Positions 9,579 through 19,510 of a stretch of 64,000 bases of DNA are shown here, piece after piece. The stretch is from MPNP01 sp963668325. Its GTDB lineage: Bacteria > Pseudomonadota > Alphaproteobacteria > Rhodobacterales > Rhodobacteraceae. Where the stretch lies: the NCBI GenBank assembly GCA_963668325.1, contig OY764222.1, forward strand, positions 1,426,001-1,490,000. The letters run 5' to 3'. A program made the translations under genes and the position numbers. The notes beneath the pieces are model-generated. The model saw only the letters and a list, made by a program, of their open reading frames with translations. It did not search any database and had not been told where the DNA came from. The number at the start of each line of letters is the position of its first letter. Within the stretch, counting starts at the first letter, position 1.

Positions 9579-11942
9579 ATGCCAGATAACGGTATAGGTG
9601 CCAGTTCCATAAGAAGGGAAGATGTCAGATTCCTGAGTGGCAATGGAAAATATACAGATGATATCAACGTCCATGGCCAGAAATACGTTTATTTTCTTCG
9701 GTCTGACATTGCTCATGGCAAAATTAATTCCATTGATACAAGTGCTGCAGAAGCTGTTCCGGGTGTGGTCGGGGTTTTTACAGGTGCTGATTTCGCAGAA
9801 GTAGGCGGATTGCCATGCGGTTGGCAGGTAACTGATCGTTTTGGTGAAGTAATGAAAGAACCGGGGCATCCGGTTCTGGCCCAGGGCAAGGTCAGGCATG
9901 TGGGGGATCCCATTGCTGCCGTCGTTGCCGATTCGCTTGAAATAGCAAGAGATGCTGCTGAAGCATTAAGTGTTGATTTGGAAGAACTGCCTGCTGTTGT
10001 TGATATGAAATCAGCCGTCGAAGGCGGCCCCCTTGTCCATGACGAAATAGAAACAAACCTATGTTATGACTGGGGCTTTGTGGAAGAGAACAAGGATGCT
10101 GTTGACGAAGCTATCAAGAATGCTCATCACGTAACCACTTTGGAGTTGGTTAACAACAGATTGGTACCCAACGCCATGGAACCAAGAGTCGCTATAGGCG
10201 ATTATGATGCCTCCAATGATCAATCCACCCTTTATACTACCTCACAAAATCCTCATGTCATTCGTCTGTTAATGGGAGCATTTGTGCTCCAGATACCTGA
10301 GCACAAACTAAGAGTTGTTGCTCCAGATGTTGGGGGAGGCTTCGGTTCCAAGATATTCCATTATGCCGAGGAAGCTTTTTGTACTCTTGCAGCAAGGAAA
10401 CTCCGGGTTCCAGTGAAGTGGACGGCTAGCAGGACCGAATCCTTTATAACCGATGCCCATGGCCGTGACCATGTAACCAAGATTGAATTGGCTCTTGACA
10501 AAAATGGCATGTTTCAGGCAATCAGAACTGATACCTATGCGAATATGGGAGCCTATTTATCAACATTTTCAACATCTGTTCCCACCTGGCTGCATGGAAC
10601 CTTGATGGCCGGAAACTATAAAACGCCCTTGATTTACGTCAATGTCAAGGCTGTCTTTACCAATACTGTACCTGTCGATGCGTACAGGGGAGCGGGCCGC
10701 CCGGAAGCCACATTCCAATTGGAAAGGGTAATTGACAAGGCCGCCCGAGAAATGGGCATTGATCCGGTTGAGATCAGACAAAAGAATTTTATCCAGAAGG
10801 ATGAATTCCCGTATGCAACTCCAGTGGCTCTTGAATATGATACAGGAGATTATGTGGCAACCATGGACAAACTTCATGAAATTGCCGACCTGGAGGGTTT
10901 TGAAGTCAGGGCCAATGCATCCAAGGAAAAAGGCCTCCTGCGTGGATTGGGTATAAATTGTTATATTGAAGCTTGTGGAATAGCCCCTTCCAACCTGGTT
11001 GGAATGCTCGGAGCCAGAGCTGGTCTGTATGAAAGTGCAACCGTTAGGGTTAATGCCACTGGATCAATTACAGTTATGACAGGTTGCCATTCACACGGGC
11101 AAAGCCATGAAACTACCTTCCCCCAAGTTATTGCAGATATGATAGGGATACCAGAAGATCAGGTACATATCCAGCATGGCGATACTTCCAATACTCCCAT
11201 GGGGATGGGAACCTATGGTTCAAGATCAATTGCAGTTGGTGGAGCTGCCATGGTCAGGGCAACAGAGAAGATCATTGCCAAGGCGAAAAAAATTGCTGCC
11301 CACCTAATGGAAGCATCAGCCGAGGATATTGAATTCAAGGATGGTAATTTCTCCGTAGTTGGAACCGACAAATCCGTGGGGTGGGGAGATGTCTGTCTGA
11401 CAGCATATGTTCCTCACAACTATCCCCTTGATGAACTGGAACCTGGTCTGGAGGAAACAGCTTTCTATGATCCAGCCAACTTTACCTTCCCGGCTGGGGC
11501 CTATGCCTGCGAAGTTGAAGTTGATCCTGAAACCGGCAATGTTGATATCTGTTCGTTTGCCGCGACTGATGATTTTGGTAATGTCATCAACCCCATGGTG
11601 GTGGATGGTCAGGTTCATGGAGGAATAGCCCAAGGGGTAGGACAAGCATTGCGGGAACATGCCGTCTATGATGAAAACGGACAATTGGTTTCCGGTACTT
11701 ATATGGATTACGCCATGCCCAGAGCCGATGACGTGCCGAGTTTCGTAGTAGATCATTCGTGTCAGACCCCGTGCACTCATAATCCATTGGGAGTCAAGGG
11801 GTGTGGCGAAGCCGGTGCTATTGGGTCGCCACCTGCGGTAGTCAATGCCGTGATTGATGCTCTAAACAAGGGAGGATATAACGTCTCCCATATCGACATG
11901 CCCTTGTCGCCTTCAAGGGTTTGGTCAGCAATCAATGGATAA
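9579..11942 (+). CDS. coxL: Form II CO dehydrogenase-type large subunit (molybdenum hydroxylase)
   Basis: This 787-residue molybdopterin subunit belongs to the xanthine dehydrogenase / CoxL family. The active-site loop reads AYRGAGR (residues 368-374), the form II signature, instead of AYRCSFR with the copper-binding cysteine of true form I CO dehydrogenase. The catalytic glutamate lies in GVKGCGEAGAIGSPPA near the C-terminus. The glycine-rich DVGGGFGSKIF is also present. ATG 9579 follows AGGAG. Form II enzymes are annotated as CO dehydrogenases but few have shown CO oxidation, so the substrate may be another small aldehyde, heterocycle or acyl compound. Confidence 0.95.
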   Translation: MPDNGIGASSIRREDVRFLSGNGKYTDDINVHGQKYVYFLRSDIAHGKINSIDTSAAEAVPGVVGVFTGADFAEVGGLPCGWQVTDRFGEVMKEPGHPVLAQGKVRHVGDPIAAVVADSLEIARDAAEALSVDLEELPAVVDMKSAVEGGPLVHDEIETNLCYDWGFVEENKDAVDEAIKNAHHVTTLELVNNRLVPNAMEPRVAIGDYDASNDQSTLYTTSQNPHVIRLLMGAFVLQIPEHKLRVVAPDVGGGFGSKIFHYAEEAFCTLAARKLRVPVKWTASRTESFITDAHGRDHVTKIELALDKNGMFQAIRTDTYANMGAYLSTFSTSVPTWLHGTLMAGNYKTPLIYVNVKAVFTNTVPVDAYRGAGRPEATFQLERVIDKAAREMGIDPVEIRQKNFIQKDEFPYATPVALEYDTGDYVATMDKLHEIADLEGFEVRANASKEKGLLRGLGINCYIEACGIAPSNLVGMLGARAGLYESATVRVNATGSITVMTGCHSHGQSHETTFPQVIADMIGIPEDQVHIQHGDTSNTPMGMGTYGSRSIAVGGAAMVRATEKIIAKAKKIAAHLMEASAEDIEFKDGNFSVVGTDKSVGWGDVCLTAYVPHNYPLDELEPGLEETAFYDPANFTFPAGAYACEVEVDPETGNVDICSFAATDDFGNVINPMVVDGQVHGGIAQGVGQALREHAVYDENGQLVSGTYMDYAMPRADDVPSFVVDHSCQTPCTHNPLGVKGCGEAGAIGSPPAVVNAVIDALNKGGYNVSHIDMPLSPSRVWSAING

Positions 11943-11997
11943 GGTTAATTTAGTAATTTTCAAATCTCCACAAGGATGTTCAACAGGAGGATAACAC

Positions 11998-12780
11998 ATG
12001 TACGATTTTGCATTTCAAAGACCTGGAAGTCTGAATGAAGCCATAGAGGCCCTTTCTGCCGAAGGTGCACAGGCCTTGGCTGGCGGACAAACTCTAATTC
12101 CTACTTTGAAAAACAGGTTGGCTAGTCCAGATGTACTTGTTTCAATCGGGGGGCTTTCTGAACTGCAGGGAGTTTCTGAGACGGATGGGACTGTTTCTAT
12201 CAAGGCAGGCACAACCCATGGCATAGTAGCAGCTACCGTTGAAGGTTATCCAGCACTGGCAGCTTTGGCTGGAAATATAGGTGATCCGGCCGTACGGAAT
12301 CGTGGTACCATTGGTGGTAGTTTGGCAAATAATGACCCTTCAGCCTGCTATCCGGCAGCAGCTTTGGCTTCCAATGCTTTGATTATCACCAATAAGAGGT
12401 CAATTTCTGCGGAAGATTTCTTTATAGGGATATTTGAAACCTCTCTTGAGGAAGGTGAATTGATAACTCAGGTTGATTTTTCTGTGCCTGATGCTGCAAA
12501 CTATCAGAAATTTGACCAACCGGCTTCAAGGTTTGCTCTTGTCGGAGTGTTTGTAGCCAGGTATGGTAATGATGTAAGGGTCGCTGTTACAGGAGCCTCA
12601 GAGGATGGTGTATACAGATGGTCCGAAGCAGAAAATGCTTTGAGTTCTGATTTTTTTTCTTCGGCAATTGATGGTTTGGATGTGGATGCTGAAGGTATGA
12701 TTGAGGACATACATGGGTCTAAAAGATACCGGGCCAACTTGGTCAAGGTTCTTACCAAGAGAGCTGTTGCAGCCTGCTAA
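11998..12780 (+). CDS. coxM: CO dehydrogenase-type medium subunit, FAD-binding
   Basis: This 260-residue flavoprotein completes the trimeric enzyme. The two FAD pyrophosphate-binding segments are clear: AGGQTLIP (residues 28-35) and TIGGSLANNDPSACYPAA (104-121). It accepts electrons from CoxS and donates them to quinone or another carrier. ATG 11998 has a strong AGGAGG ribosome site at 7 nt. It is somewhat shorter than typical CoxM (about 280-290 residues). It ends the operon; no coxG gene follows, and the next gene is convergent. Confidence 0.95.
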   Translation: MYDFAFQRPGSLNEAIEALSAEGAQALAGGQTLIPTLKNRLASPDVLVSIGGLSELQGVSETDGTVSIKAGTTHGIVAATVEGYPALAALAGNIGDPAVRNRGTIGGSLANNDPSACYPAAALASNALIITNKRSISAEDFFIGIFETSLEEGELITQVDFSVPDAANYQKFDQPASRFALVGVFVARYGNDVRVAVTGASEDGVYRWSEAENALSSDFFSSAIDGLDVDAEGMIEDIHGSKRYRANLVKVLTKRAVAAC

Positions 12781-12801
12781 CCACAAATTAATTGGTAGGT
12801 G

Positions 12802-12826
12802 AGGAAAGGTAAATACCTGTTTTCCA
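12802..12826. terminator. Possible bidirectional terminator between coxM and ada-like gene
   Basis: An imperfect inverted repeat (GGAAAGGTA around a short loop, then TACC and TTTTCC) lies in the 71 bp between two convergent stops. The stem is weak, so the call is tentative. Confidence 0.3.
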
Positions 12827-12851
12827 ATCCAGTTGATCTAGCAAAATTTAG

Positions 12852-13688
12852 TCAGGAGTGGTAGTTCCATCCTGTTTCCAGTGCCAACAAGGTTTTCTTG
12901 ACGGGTAGCCCCCAATGGTAACCGCCCAATAAGCCATCCTTTCGGATAACCCTGTGGCAGGGAATGATCAAACTCAGAGGATTACGACCTACGGCATTTC
13001 CGACAGCTCTTGAGCTCTTCGGTGATCCGATAAGGTTTGCCAAGTCGGAATATGTTGTAACTTCCCCTTCCGGTATGGAAATCAAGGCTTCCCAAACCTT
13101 GATTTGGAATGGTGCCCCAGAAACCAATGCTCTGGTTGATCCCTCAAGGGAAATCAATGGCTTGACAAGGTGATCAATATATTCACCACCCTGCCTGAAA
13201 TTGGCCTTGGACCACCTGGAACATAAATCCCTTAAGGTTTCTTCTTTTCCTATAACAGATGAAAAGGCAATACCACATAGGCCTCGGCTAGTACCCATAG
13301 CCAGCATTTCGCCTAAAATACTGGGGTAAAAATCGTAGTACAGATCAAGTCCCTCACCCTTTTTTGCATAATCACCGGGGCTCATTGCTTCCCATGTGAT
13401 AAATAAGTCATGAAGTTTACTCTTGCCGGAGAAACCAAGTAAGTCAGCTGTTTTTCCGGTGTTATAGTTATGCTGTAGCAGTTTTCGTGCTTGGATAAGG
13501 GATAGGAATTGTTGGTAGCGCTTGGGTGATACACCAACCCATTTGGAAAAAAGTTTCTGCAGGTGCCCCTGGCTCATATTCATTTCATGGGCGAGGTCTT
13601 CCAAACTCAATTCATCTGATTCATGTTGCTCAATAAATCTCAAAGCCCGATTTATGACCCTGAAGTGATAAGAGTGTTCTAATTCCAT
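12852..13688 (-). CDS. Ada-like protein: AraC HTH fused to methylated-DNA cysteine methyltransferase
   Basis: This 278-residue protein joins an AraC-type helix-turn-helix region (about residues 8-105; LSLEDLAHEMNMSQGHLQKLF) to an Ogt/MGMT methyltransferase domain. The acceptor cysteine is Cys244 in IIPCHRVI, with RAVGNAVGRNP just before. It would repair O6-methylguanine by self-methylation and may regulate its own gene. The N-terminal zinc domain of full Ada, with its own acceptor cysteine, is absent. It is convergent with coxM and divergent from nth, so two DNA-repair genes share one upstream region. Confidence 0.92.
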   Translation of the reverse strand: MELEHSYHFRVINRALRFIEQHESDELSLEDLAHEMNMSQGHLQKLFSKWVGVSPKRYQQFLSLIQARKLLQHNYNTGKTADLLGFSGKSKLHDLFITWEAMSPGDYAKKGEGLDLYYDFYPSILGEMLAMGTSRGLCGIAFSSVIGKEETLRDLCSRWSKANFRQGGEYIDHLVKPLISLEGSTRALVSGAPFQIKVWEALISIPEGEVTTYSDLANLIGSPKSSRAVGNAVGRNPLSLIIPCHRVIRKDGLLGGYHWGLPVKKTLLALETGWNYHS

Positions 13689-13805
13689 TGTTATTTCATC
13701 TCTGTTTCTTAAAAGTTTAATTTAATGTGTTAAGCAATAATTGTGTTCGAAAACTGGTTCAAAATTAAGAACCTTAAGATTTACATTGGATAATTGGAAG
13801 GTGAG

Positions 13806-14456
13806 ATGAAAAAACAGGCAGATTATCAAACTATTGTAGAAATTTTCACCCGTTTCAGGAACCAGAATGCGGAACCCAAAGGTGAATTGGAACATACTAA
13901 TGCCTTTACCTTGCTGGTGGCTGTTGTCCTGTCAGCCCAATCCACTGATGTTGGGGTGAATCTGGCAACCCGAAAATTGTTCCAGGTAGCAGATACTCCA
14001 GAAAAGATGATTGAACTGGGGGAAAGAAAGTTAATTTCATACATCAAGACCATCGGACTTTACAAAAACAAGGCCAAAAACGTTATCAAGCTCTCAGGAT
14101 TGTTGATGGAGAAATTTCATGGGGAGGTTCCATCATCCAGAGAAGCATTGGAGTCTTTGCCAGGAGTTGGTAGAAAAACAGCAAATGTTGTATTGAATAT
14201 GTGGTTCAAACATCCTGCTCAGGCAGTAGATACCCATATCTTTCGTGTTGGTAACAGAACGGGTATAGCTCCAGGTAAGGATGTTTTGGAGGTGGAAAGA
14301 TCAATTGAGGATCGTATTCCGGCAGAATTTCAACAACATGCCCATCACTGGTTAATTCTACATGGTCGCTATGTTTGCAAAGCCCGAAAACCCAATTGCA
14401 AGGAATGTAGTATTATGGATTTATGTGCCTTAAATGGGGTAGAAACTACAAATTAA
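13806..14456 (+). CDS. nth: Endonuclease III
   Basis: This 216-residue base-excision glycosylase/AP lyase has the helix-hairpin-helix LPGVGRKTANVV with catalytic Lys124, catalytic Asp142 in AVDTHIFRVGNR, and the [4Fe-4S] loop C-x6-C-x2-C-x5-C (CKARKPNCKECSIMDLC) at the C-terminus. It removes oxidised pyrimidines. I prefer ATG 13806 with GGAAGG 5 nt upstream over the in-frame TTG 13794. Length matches the family closely. Confidence 0.97.
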   Translation: MKKQADYQTIVEIFTRFRNQNAEPKGELEHTNAFTLLVAVVLSAQSTDVGVNLATRKLFQVADTPEKMIELGERKLISYIKTIGLYKNKAKNVIKLSGLLMEKFHGEVPSSREALESLPGVGRKTANVVLNMWFKHPAQAVDTHIFRVGNRTGIAPGKDVLEVERSIEDRIPAEFQQHAHHWLILHGRYVCKARKPNCKECSIMDLCALNGVETTN

Positions 14457-14504
14457 GTCGATTTATCAACTTCACCTTGGTGGCGGTTTTAGTTCAATAA
14501 ATTT

Positions 14505-15413
14505 TCAGTTGGCTCTTGGATGGGCAGATCTATAAACTTCCATCAGGCGGGATGTTTCAACTTTGGTATACGCTTGGGTCGTACTTAGGGAACTATGTCC
14601 CAACAAGTCCTGTATAACCCTTAGGTCCCCACCAGCATTCAAAATATGTGTAGCAAATGAATGTCGCAAGGAATGGGGTGTGGAATTGGAAGGTAGACCA
14701 AGAGATATTCTTGCTCTTTCCATTACCTTTCTGACTGTTCTTTGATTTAATTTGCCACCTCGAACACCAAAGAACAAAGGATCCTTTTTCTTTGCTATAA
14801 AGGGGCAAAGACCTGCATATTCCGCTACAGCTTGCTGGCAATAAGGAATGACTGGTACCACTCGCTCCTTTTTTCCTTTACCAACGATTCGAATAGAATC
14901 GGCAAGGGGAAGTACCTTCTGGGTCAAAGCAAGTGCTTCAGAAATTCTTAGTCCACAGCCGTATAACAAGGCAATAATTGCCACATCACGTGTAGCAACC
15001 CATGGCACTTCCGATTTCGAACCTAGGTATTCCAGTACTTCCTGTGTTCCTTTCTCCGAGATGGGTCGTGGAAATTTTGATCTAAATCTTGGGGATTTGG
15101 CCGTTTCGATGAAAGTATTGTCGAAATTGTACTCCTCACCCAGCCATCTATAAAAATTCTTTAAGGAGGAAAGCTCTCTGGCCAGGGATCTTGACGAAAT
15201 TCCCCGGTTGCGTTCATAGGCCATCCAGGACCTTAGAACCTTGCGATCAATATTCTTTAAATCGGTTAGGGTCAGGGCATTTCCATAATACCCCTGGAGG
15301 AACTCGCAAAACCCTTTAACATCATTATGGTAACTCTTGTAAGTATTGTCTGATCTACCGGCAGCTTCCACTTCCGATGCCAGCCACTTTTGAATTAATT
15401 CGCTGTAATCCAA
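14505..15413 (-). CDS. xerC: Tyrosine recombinase XerC
   Basis: This 302-residue site-specific recombinase carries all catalytic residues: Arg156 (YGCGLR), Lys181 (GKGKKER), His247 and Arg250 (PHSLRHSFATH), His273 (LLGHSSLSTTQ) and nucleophile Tyr282. The N-terminal SAM-like DNA-binding domain covers about residues 1-95. With XerD it resolves chromosome dimers at dif. It starts 1 nt after the DUF484 stop, so the two are co-transcribed, as is common for this pair. Confidence 0.96.
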   Translation of the reverse strand: MDYSELIQKWLASEVEAAGRSDNTYKSYHNDVKGFCEFLQGYYGNALTLTDLKNIDRKVLRSWMAYERNRGISSRSLARELSSLKNFYRWLGEEYNFDNTFIETAKSPRFRSKFPRPISEKGTQEVLEYLGSKSEVPWVATRDVAIIALLYGCGLRISEALALTQKVLPLADSIRIVGKGKKERVVPVIPYCQQAVAEYAGLCPFIAKKKDPLFFGVRGGKLNQRTVRKVMERARISLGLPSNSTPHSLRHSFATHILNAGGDLRVIQDLLGHSSLSTTQAYTKVETSRLMEVYRSAHPRAN

Positions 15414-15414
15414 C

Positions 15415-16143
15415 TTATTTCTTTAAAAAGAGCTCAATTATTCTGGCAAATCCTGAACCAAATCTTTCCAATAGATCAGTTTCCATACCACCGTCAAACA
15501 TTTCAGGTAGAGAAGACCCCAGTATCAGGAAGGTTAAGGTAAAATCATAATCTGAATCAAGCGAAAGATCAATTATTGCTTCTGATTTAACATGTTTGGC
15601 TAGGTTGCCATAAATATTGTTATTGCCCTTGGTTACCTTTCGCATGACAACGCCTTCATCGTAAAGCTCCTTGCCTTCAAAACCAAGGTATTTATTGAGT
15701 TGGCTATTCGTAAGGTTCTTGACGGCCAAACTATTGATATCAACAAGTGGAGGAGGTGAAGAATTTCCTGTTAGTTGAACAAAACGAACATAGTCAACGT
15801 TGATTATCTTGGGGACCCTGGTAAGTACCTTGTGAAAAAATTCATCCAGATTTCTAGCTTCCAGCAAAACCAGAATGGCATTGAAAATGCTGATGGCACC
15901 CTGAAAGTTCTCACTTGCGGCCTGAAGAGCAACCCGATTGAATTCTTCGGTCTCAAAAAGAACCTTTTCCAGTTTATTTATTGCTACATTACGAATATCG
16001 ACAACATTCTCCCCCAAAGCAGGATTTTGGGTTTTTCCCAATACCAGGAGGATTTCAGGGTCATTAAGAATTATATCCGGATTGGATAGGATTGATTGTT
16101 TCAATTCCTGGTCGGAAATCTTTCTATTTGCTTTAGGTTTCAT
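15415..16143 (-). CDS. DUF484 family protein
   Basis: This protein of about 242 residues matches DUF484 in its N-terminal part (LKQSILSNPDIILNDPEILLVL) and in its GAF-like remainder (TFLILGSSLPEMF near the end). DUF484 genes typically lie directly before xerC; their function is unknown. I chose ATG 16143, just below the fsa stop; a TTG at 16191 inside fsa is the alternative and would add 16 residues. No strong ribosome site marks either. Confidence 0.82.
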   Translation of the reverse strand: MKPKANRKISDQELKQSILSNPDIILNDPEILLVLGKTQNPALGENVVDIRNVAINKLEKVLFETEEFNRVALQAASENFQGAISIFNAILVLLEARNLDEFFHKVLTRVPKIINVDYVRFVQLTGNSSPPPLVDINSLAVKNLTNSQLNKYLGFEGKELYDEGVVMRKVTKGNNNIYGNLAKHVKSEAIIDLSLDSDYDFTLTFLILGSSLPEMFDGGMETDLLERFGSGFARIIELFLKK

Positions 16144-16160
16144 GAGAACGGATTTATTGT

Positions 16161-16814
16161 TCAAACTATTTTCATCCCTGTTTTTTCCCAATCCGCTAAA
16201 AAGCTTTGCAAACCCTTATCAGTCAATGGATGGTGTGCAAGTTTCTTGATTACAGCCGGTGGAACAGTAACGACATCTGCTCCTGCCAGGGCCGATTCGT
16301 TTACATGTAATGGGGATCTAATGGAGGCAGCTAAAATTTTAGTATCAAAGTCATAATTATCGTAAATGATCCTTATATCCTCTATGAGGTTCATCCCATT
16401 CATTCCCAAATCATCCAGTCGGCCAATAAATGGGCTGATGTATGTCGCGCCTGCCTTGGCCGCGAGTAAGGCCTGATTGGAAGAGAAACAAAGAGTTACA
16501 TTAACCCGTATTCCTTCTGAAGACAGTATGTTACAGGCTTTCAACCCCTCCAATGTCAAGGGAACCTTTACAACGATGTTTGAGGCTATCTGGGTAAGGC
16601 GGCGACCTTCAGAAACCATTTCCTCTGCCGTAACGGCAACCACCTCGGCACTAACCGGCCCTTGTACAATCTGACAAATTTCCGTCAGTACTTGGAACAC
16701 ATCACGGCCCGATTTCTTGATCAAGGATGGATTGGTCGTGACCCCATCAATCATACCAAGGTCGATTAATTCCACAATTTCTTTCGTTTCCGCAGTGTCA
16801 GCAAAAAATTCCAT
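16161..16814 (-). CDS. fsa: Fructose-6-phosphate aldolase / small transaldolase
   Basis: This 217-residue TIM-barrel aldolase has the N-terminal FFADTAETKEI and VTTNPSLI (Asn28) motifs and the Schiff-base lysine Lys83 in NIVVKVPLT. It belongs to the short TalC/FSA group, which transfers dihydroxyacetone units in the pentose phosphate pathway or splits fructose 6-phosphate; sequence alone does not decide. It is first in an operon with DUF484 and xerC and divergent from priA, a conserved alphaproteobacterial arrangement (from memory). Confidence 0.93.
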   Translation of the reverse strand: MEFFADTAETKEIVELIDLGMIDGVTTNPSLIKKSGRDVFQVLTEICQIVQGPVSAEVVAVTAEEMVSEGRRLTQIASNIVVKVPLTLEGLKACNILSSEGIRVNVTLCFSSNQALLAAKAGATYISPFIGRLDDLGMNGMNLIEDIRIIYDNYDFDTKILAASIRSPLHVNESALAGADVVTVPPAVIKKLAHHPLTDKGLQSFLADWEKTGMKIV

Positions 16815-17134
16815 GGCTTTTCCTAGTTGTATTTGGTTTGAAGTGTAAAAACTTTAGGTTTAAATTTAAATGTTCTATTAGAATTTTTTATTCAATATAA
16901 GATTCCATATTTCTTCAAGTCTGGATTTTTTTATTTGTGGATATCCCATAGCGCCCAAATGTGTGCTTAATTTAGCAAATACACTCTTGTCCTCTTGATT
17001 ACCATTGTCTCTTGAAAAAAGTTAAGGCTTATTAAATCTTGTATCGATTTCATACTTTTTTTGACATCTTCCTTTACCTTGTTCCTTATCCCTTTCCAAT
17101 TATGGATAGGTATTTTTTCATTGGCCAATAAATT
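16815..17134. other. Divergent intergenic region fsa / priA
   Basis: This AT-rich stretch of 320 bp should carry promoters for both genes. I see no coding frame, RNA gene or strong inverted repeat in it. Confidence 0.5.
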
Positions 17135-19318
17135 TTGGAAAAGGAATTCAAGACTGGTGATTTGGTAGGAATATTACCTTCTGCCCCTATTGATAATTTA
17201 CTGGATTACCGAGTATCTAACTCAGAAGTAGATCTGGGCTCGTTCGTAGTGGTACCTTTAGGTCCCAGAAAAGTCATTGGGGTCGTATGGGACAAAGGAA
17301 AGGGGGATTTTGAATTAAGCAAGATCCGTCCGATAATTAAAGTTTTGGATGTGCCAAGACTCGATAGTACCTTTCGACTGTTTTTAGAAAAAGTTTCTGA
17401 GTACAACCTGGTTTCCTTACCGCTAGCGCTTGCCAGACTTACAAGATTACCCGAACCTACTGAATGCCCAAGGGTAGAAAAATTTTGCCAATGGGATGGT
17501 GTCCTGCCAAAAAAAATTACCCCAACCCGCGCGAAGGTCTTTAACTTTCTTAAACCTGGGAAAAAAGTAACGATTAAAGAAGCTATCGCCAGGACAGGTG
17601 TTGGGATAGATGTGCTTAAGCGTCTAGCCTCGGGAGGTTTTCTTCAATTTACTGAAGAGGTTCTCATGGATGAGGCCCTTACTTTCAACCTTGCAAATAA
17701 TACCATTACATTGAATTATGAGCAAAAAAATGCGGTGGATACCATTTTTCGCTTTATGGCTGAGGAAGAATTTTCCCCGATCTTGCTCAAAGGAGTACCG
17801 GGTGCAGGTAAAACAGAAGTATTTCTTGAAGTAATAGCCAAAAAACTAAAGGAGGGAAAACAGGTCTTGGTTTTGCTACCAGAGATTGCCCTTACTACAC
17901 AGATTATCAAACGTTTTGAGGGCAGATTTGGCAAGACACCTTTTGAATGGCATTCCTCCGTCAGCAAGGTCGAGAAGAGAAAAGTATGGCGAATGGCTGG
18001 TGAGGGAACTGCTCAATTGGTGGTAGGAGCCAGGTCGGCATTGTTTCTACCCTTTACCAATCTTGGACTGATTGTTGTAGATGAAGAACATGACAGTTCT
18101 TATAAACAGGATTCCGGAATTATTTACAATGCCAGAGACATGGCTGTATTACGGGCTTCTCTATGTAAAGCAACAGTTATTTTGGTATCAGCAACTCCTT
18201 CGCTGGAATCTTTGGTTAATGTAACCAAGGCAAAATATAAGAGAGTCGATTTGCACTCTCGATTTGGTAAAGCAACCCTTCCCGAAATAGGCATTATTGA
18301 TATGAAAGGAGAGGCAGAGACTTCTGGGAAATGGATTTCAGGTGCTCTGATTAAAGAAATCTCTGATAGGCTTTACAAAGGCGAACAATCACTTTTGTTC
18401 TTAAATAGAAGAGGGTATGCCCCAATTACAATATGTGCCAATTGCGGTAATCAGATCGGTTGTACTGATTGTGATGCCCGATTGGTCGAACATCGTTATT
18501 TCGGTGAGATGATTTGTCATCAATGTGGTGCCAGAAGTGTAATCCCAAAGGAGTGTCCTGACTGCAATACCCCGGGAATGATGGTTCCATTGGGACCGGG
18601 TATTGAAAGGCTTGCTGAAGAGGTAAAGTCAATTTTCAAAGAAGCCCGGATAGAGGTGTTATCTTCTGACCTGATGGAATCTACCAAGCAATTGAAGGAT
18701 ACTTTGGAAAAAATTGCCAGTGGAGAAACGGACATAATCATTGGAACCCAAATTATCGCCAAGGGTCATAATTTTCCTTACCTGACACTTGTTGCAGTCA
18801 TTGACGCAGATATTGGTTTACAAGGTGGAGATTTTCGGGCTGCAGAAAGAACCTTTCAGATAATCAGGCAAGTTACGGGTAGATCTGGGAGGGCAGAGAT
18901 ACCTGGAATTGCGCTGTTGCAGACATGGAATCCTGATCATCCAGTTATTCAGGCGATTACTTCCAACGATGATGAAGCCTTCTGGGAAGCAGAAAGCCGA
19001 GAGAGAGAAGTAACTGGAAGCCCTCCTTATAGCCAATATATTGGTGTTATTGTGTCCGGCAAGAATTTAGACGATGTTGAAGGGTTCAGTATGGCCTTGG
19101 CACGGGATTCGCAACCTCTCGTTGATGAAGATTTTGAACTATTTGGTCCAGCTCCCGCCCCTATAGCCAGAATTCAGGGACGAGTCCGTTACAGGTTGTT
19201 GATTAAAGCCGAAAAGAGCTTACGGGTGCAAAGAGCTGTCCGGATATGGCTGAACCAATTCAAGATACCCAGCAATATCCGGTTGGCAATAGATGTTGAC
19301 CCCCAAAGGTTTCTATAA
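17135..19318 (+). CDS. priA: Primosomal protein N' (PriA helicase)
   Basis: This 727-residue superfamily 2 helicase restarts stalled replication forks. Walker A is GVPGAGKT (residues 220-227), the DEEH box is at 316-319, and two zinc-binding sets lie in CANCGNQIGCTDC and CHQCGARSVIPKECPDC. The C-terminal QVTGRSGRA helicase motif is present. Length is close to the usual 730. The N-terminal DNA-binding domain starts right at TTG 17135 (VGILPSAPIDNLLDYRV), with no good ATG available; the ribosome site is weak. Confidence 0.96.
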   Translation: MEKEFKTGDLVGILPSAPIDNLLDYRVSNSEVDLGSFVVVPLGPRKVIGVVWDKGKGDFELSKIRPIIKVLDVPRLDSTFRLFLEKVSEYNLVSLPLALARLTRLPEPTECPRVEKFCQWDGVLPKKITPTRAKVFNFLKPGKKVTIKEAIARTGVGIDVLKRLASGGFLQFTEEVLMDEALTFNLANNTITLNYEQKNAVDTIFRFMAEEEFSPILLKGVPGAGKTEVFLEVIAKKLKEGKQVLVLLPEIALTTQIIKRFEGRFGKTPFEWHSSVSKVEKRKVWRMAGEGTAQLVVGARSALFLPFTNLGLIVVDEEHDSSYKQDSGIIYNARDMAVLRASLCKATVILVSATPSLESLVNVTKAKYKRVDLHSRFGKATLPEIGIIDMKGEAETSGKWISGALIKEISDRLYKGEQSLLFLNRRGYAPITICANCGNQIGCTDCDARLVEHRYFGEMICHQCGARSVIPKECPDCNTPGMMVPLGPGIERLAEEVKSIFKEARIEVLSSDLMESTKQLKDTLEKIASGETDIIIGTQIIAKGHNFPYLTLVAVIDADIGLQGGDFRAAERTFQIIRQVTGRSGRAEIPGIALLQTWNPDHPVIQAITSNDDEAFWEAESREREVTGSPPYSQYIGVIVSGKNLDDVEGFSMALARDSQPLVDEDFELFGPAPAPIARIQGRVRYRLLIKAEKSLRVQRAVRIWLNQFKIPSNIRLAIDVDPQRFL

Positions 19319-19510
19319 GAAAGAAAGTATCCCTAAACCAAAGTTTGTTGTAGTTTAGCGGAAAAGGCAAAAGGTTAATTTGTTCTAGGCCTATTTGGAT
19401 TGTTACTTTTTTACCTTATCTAGACAAATGAATATGCTTTGGGAAACCAGCAATTATTGTTTCAGAATTGAAAACTACTCAGAAGATCACCAAAGAAACC
19501 ATAAGGAAAC

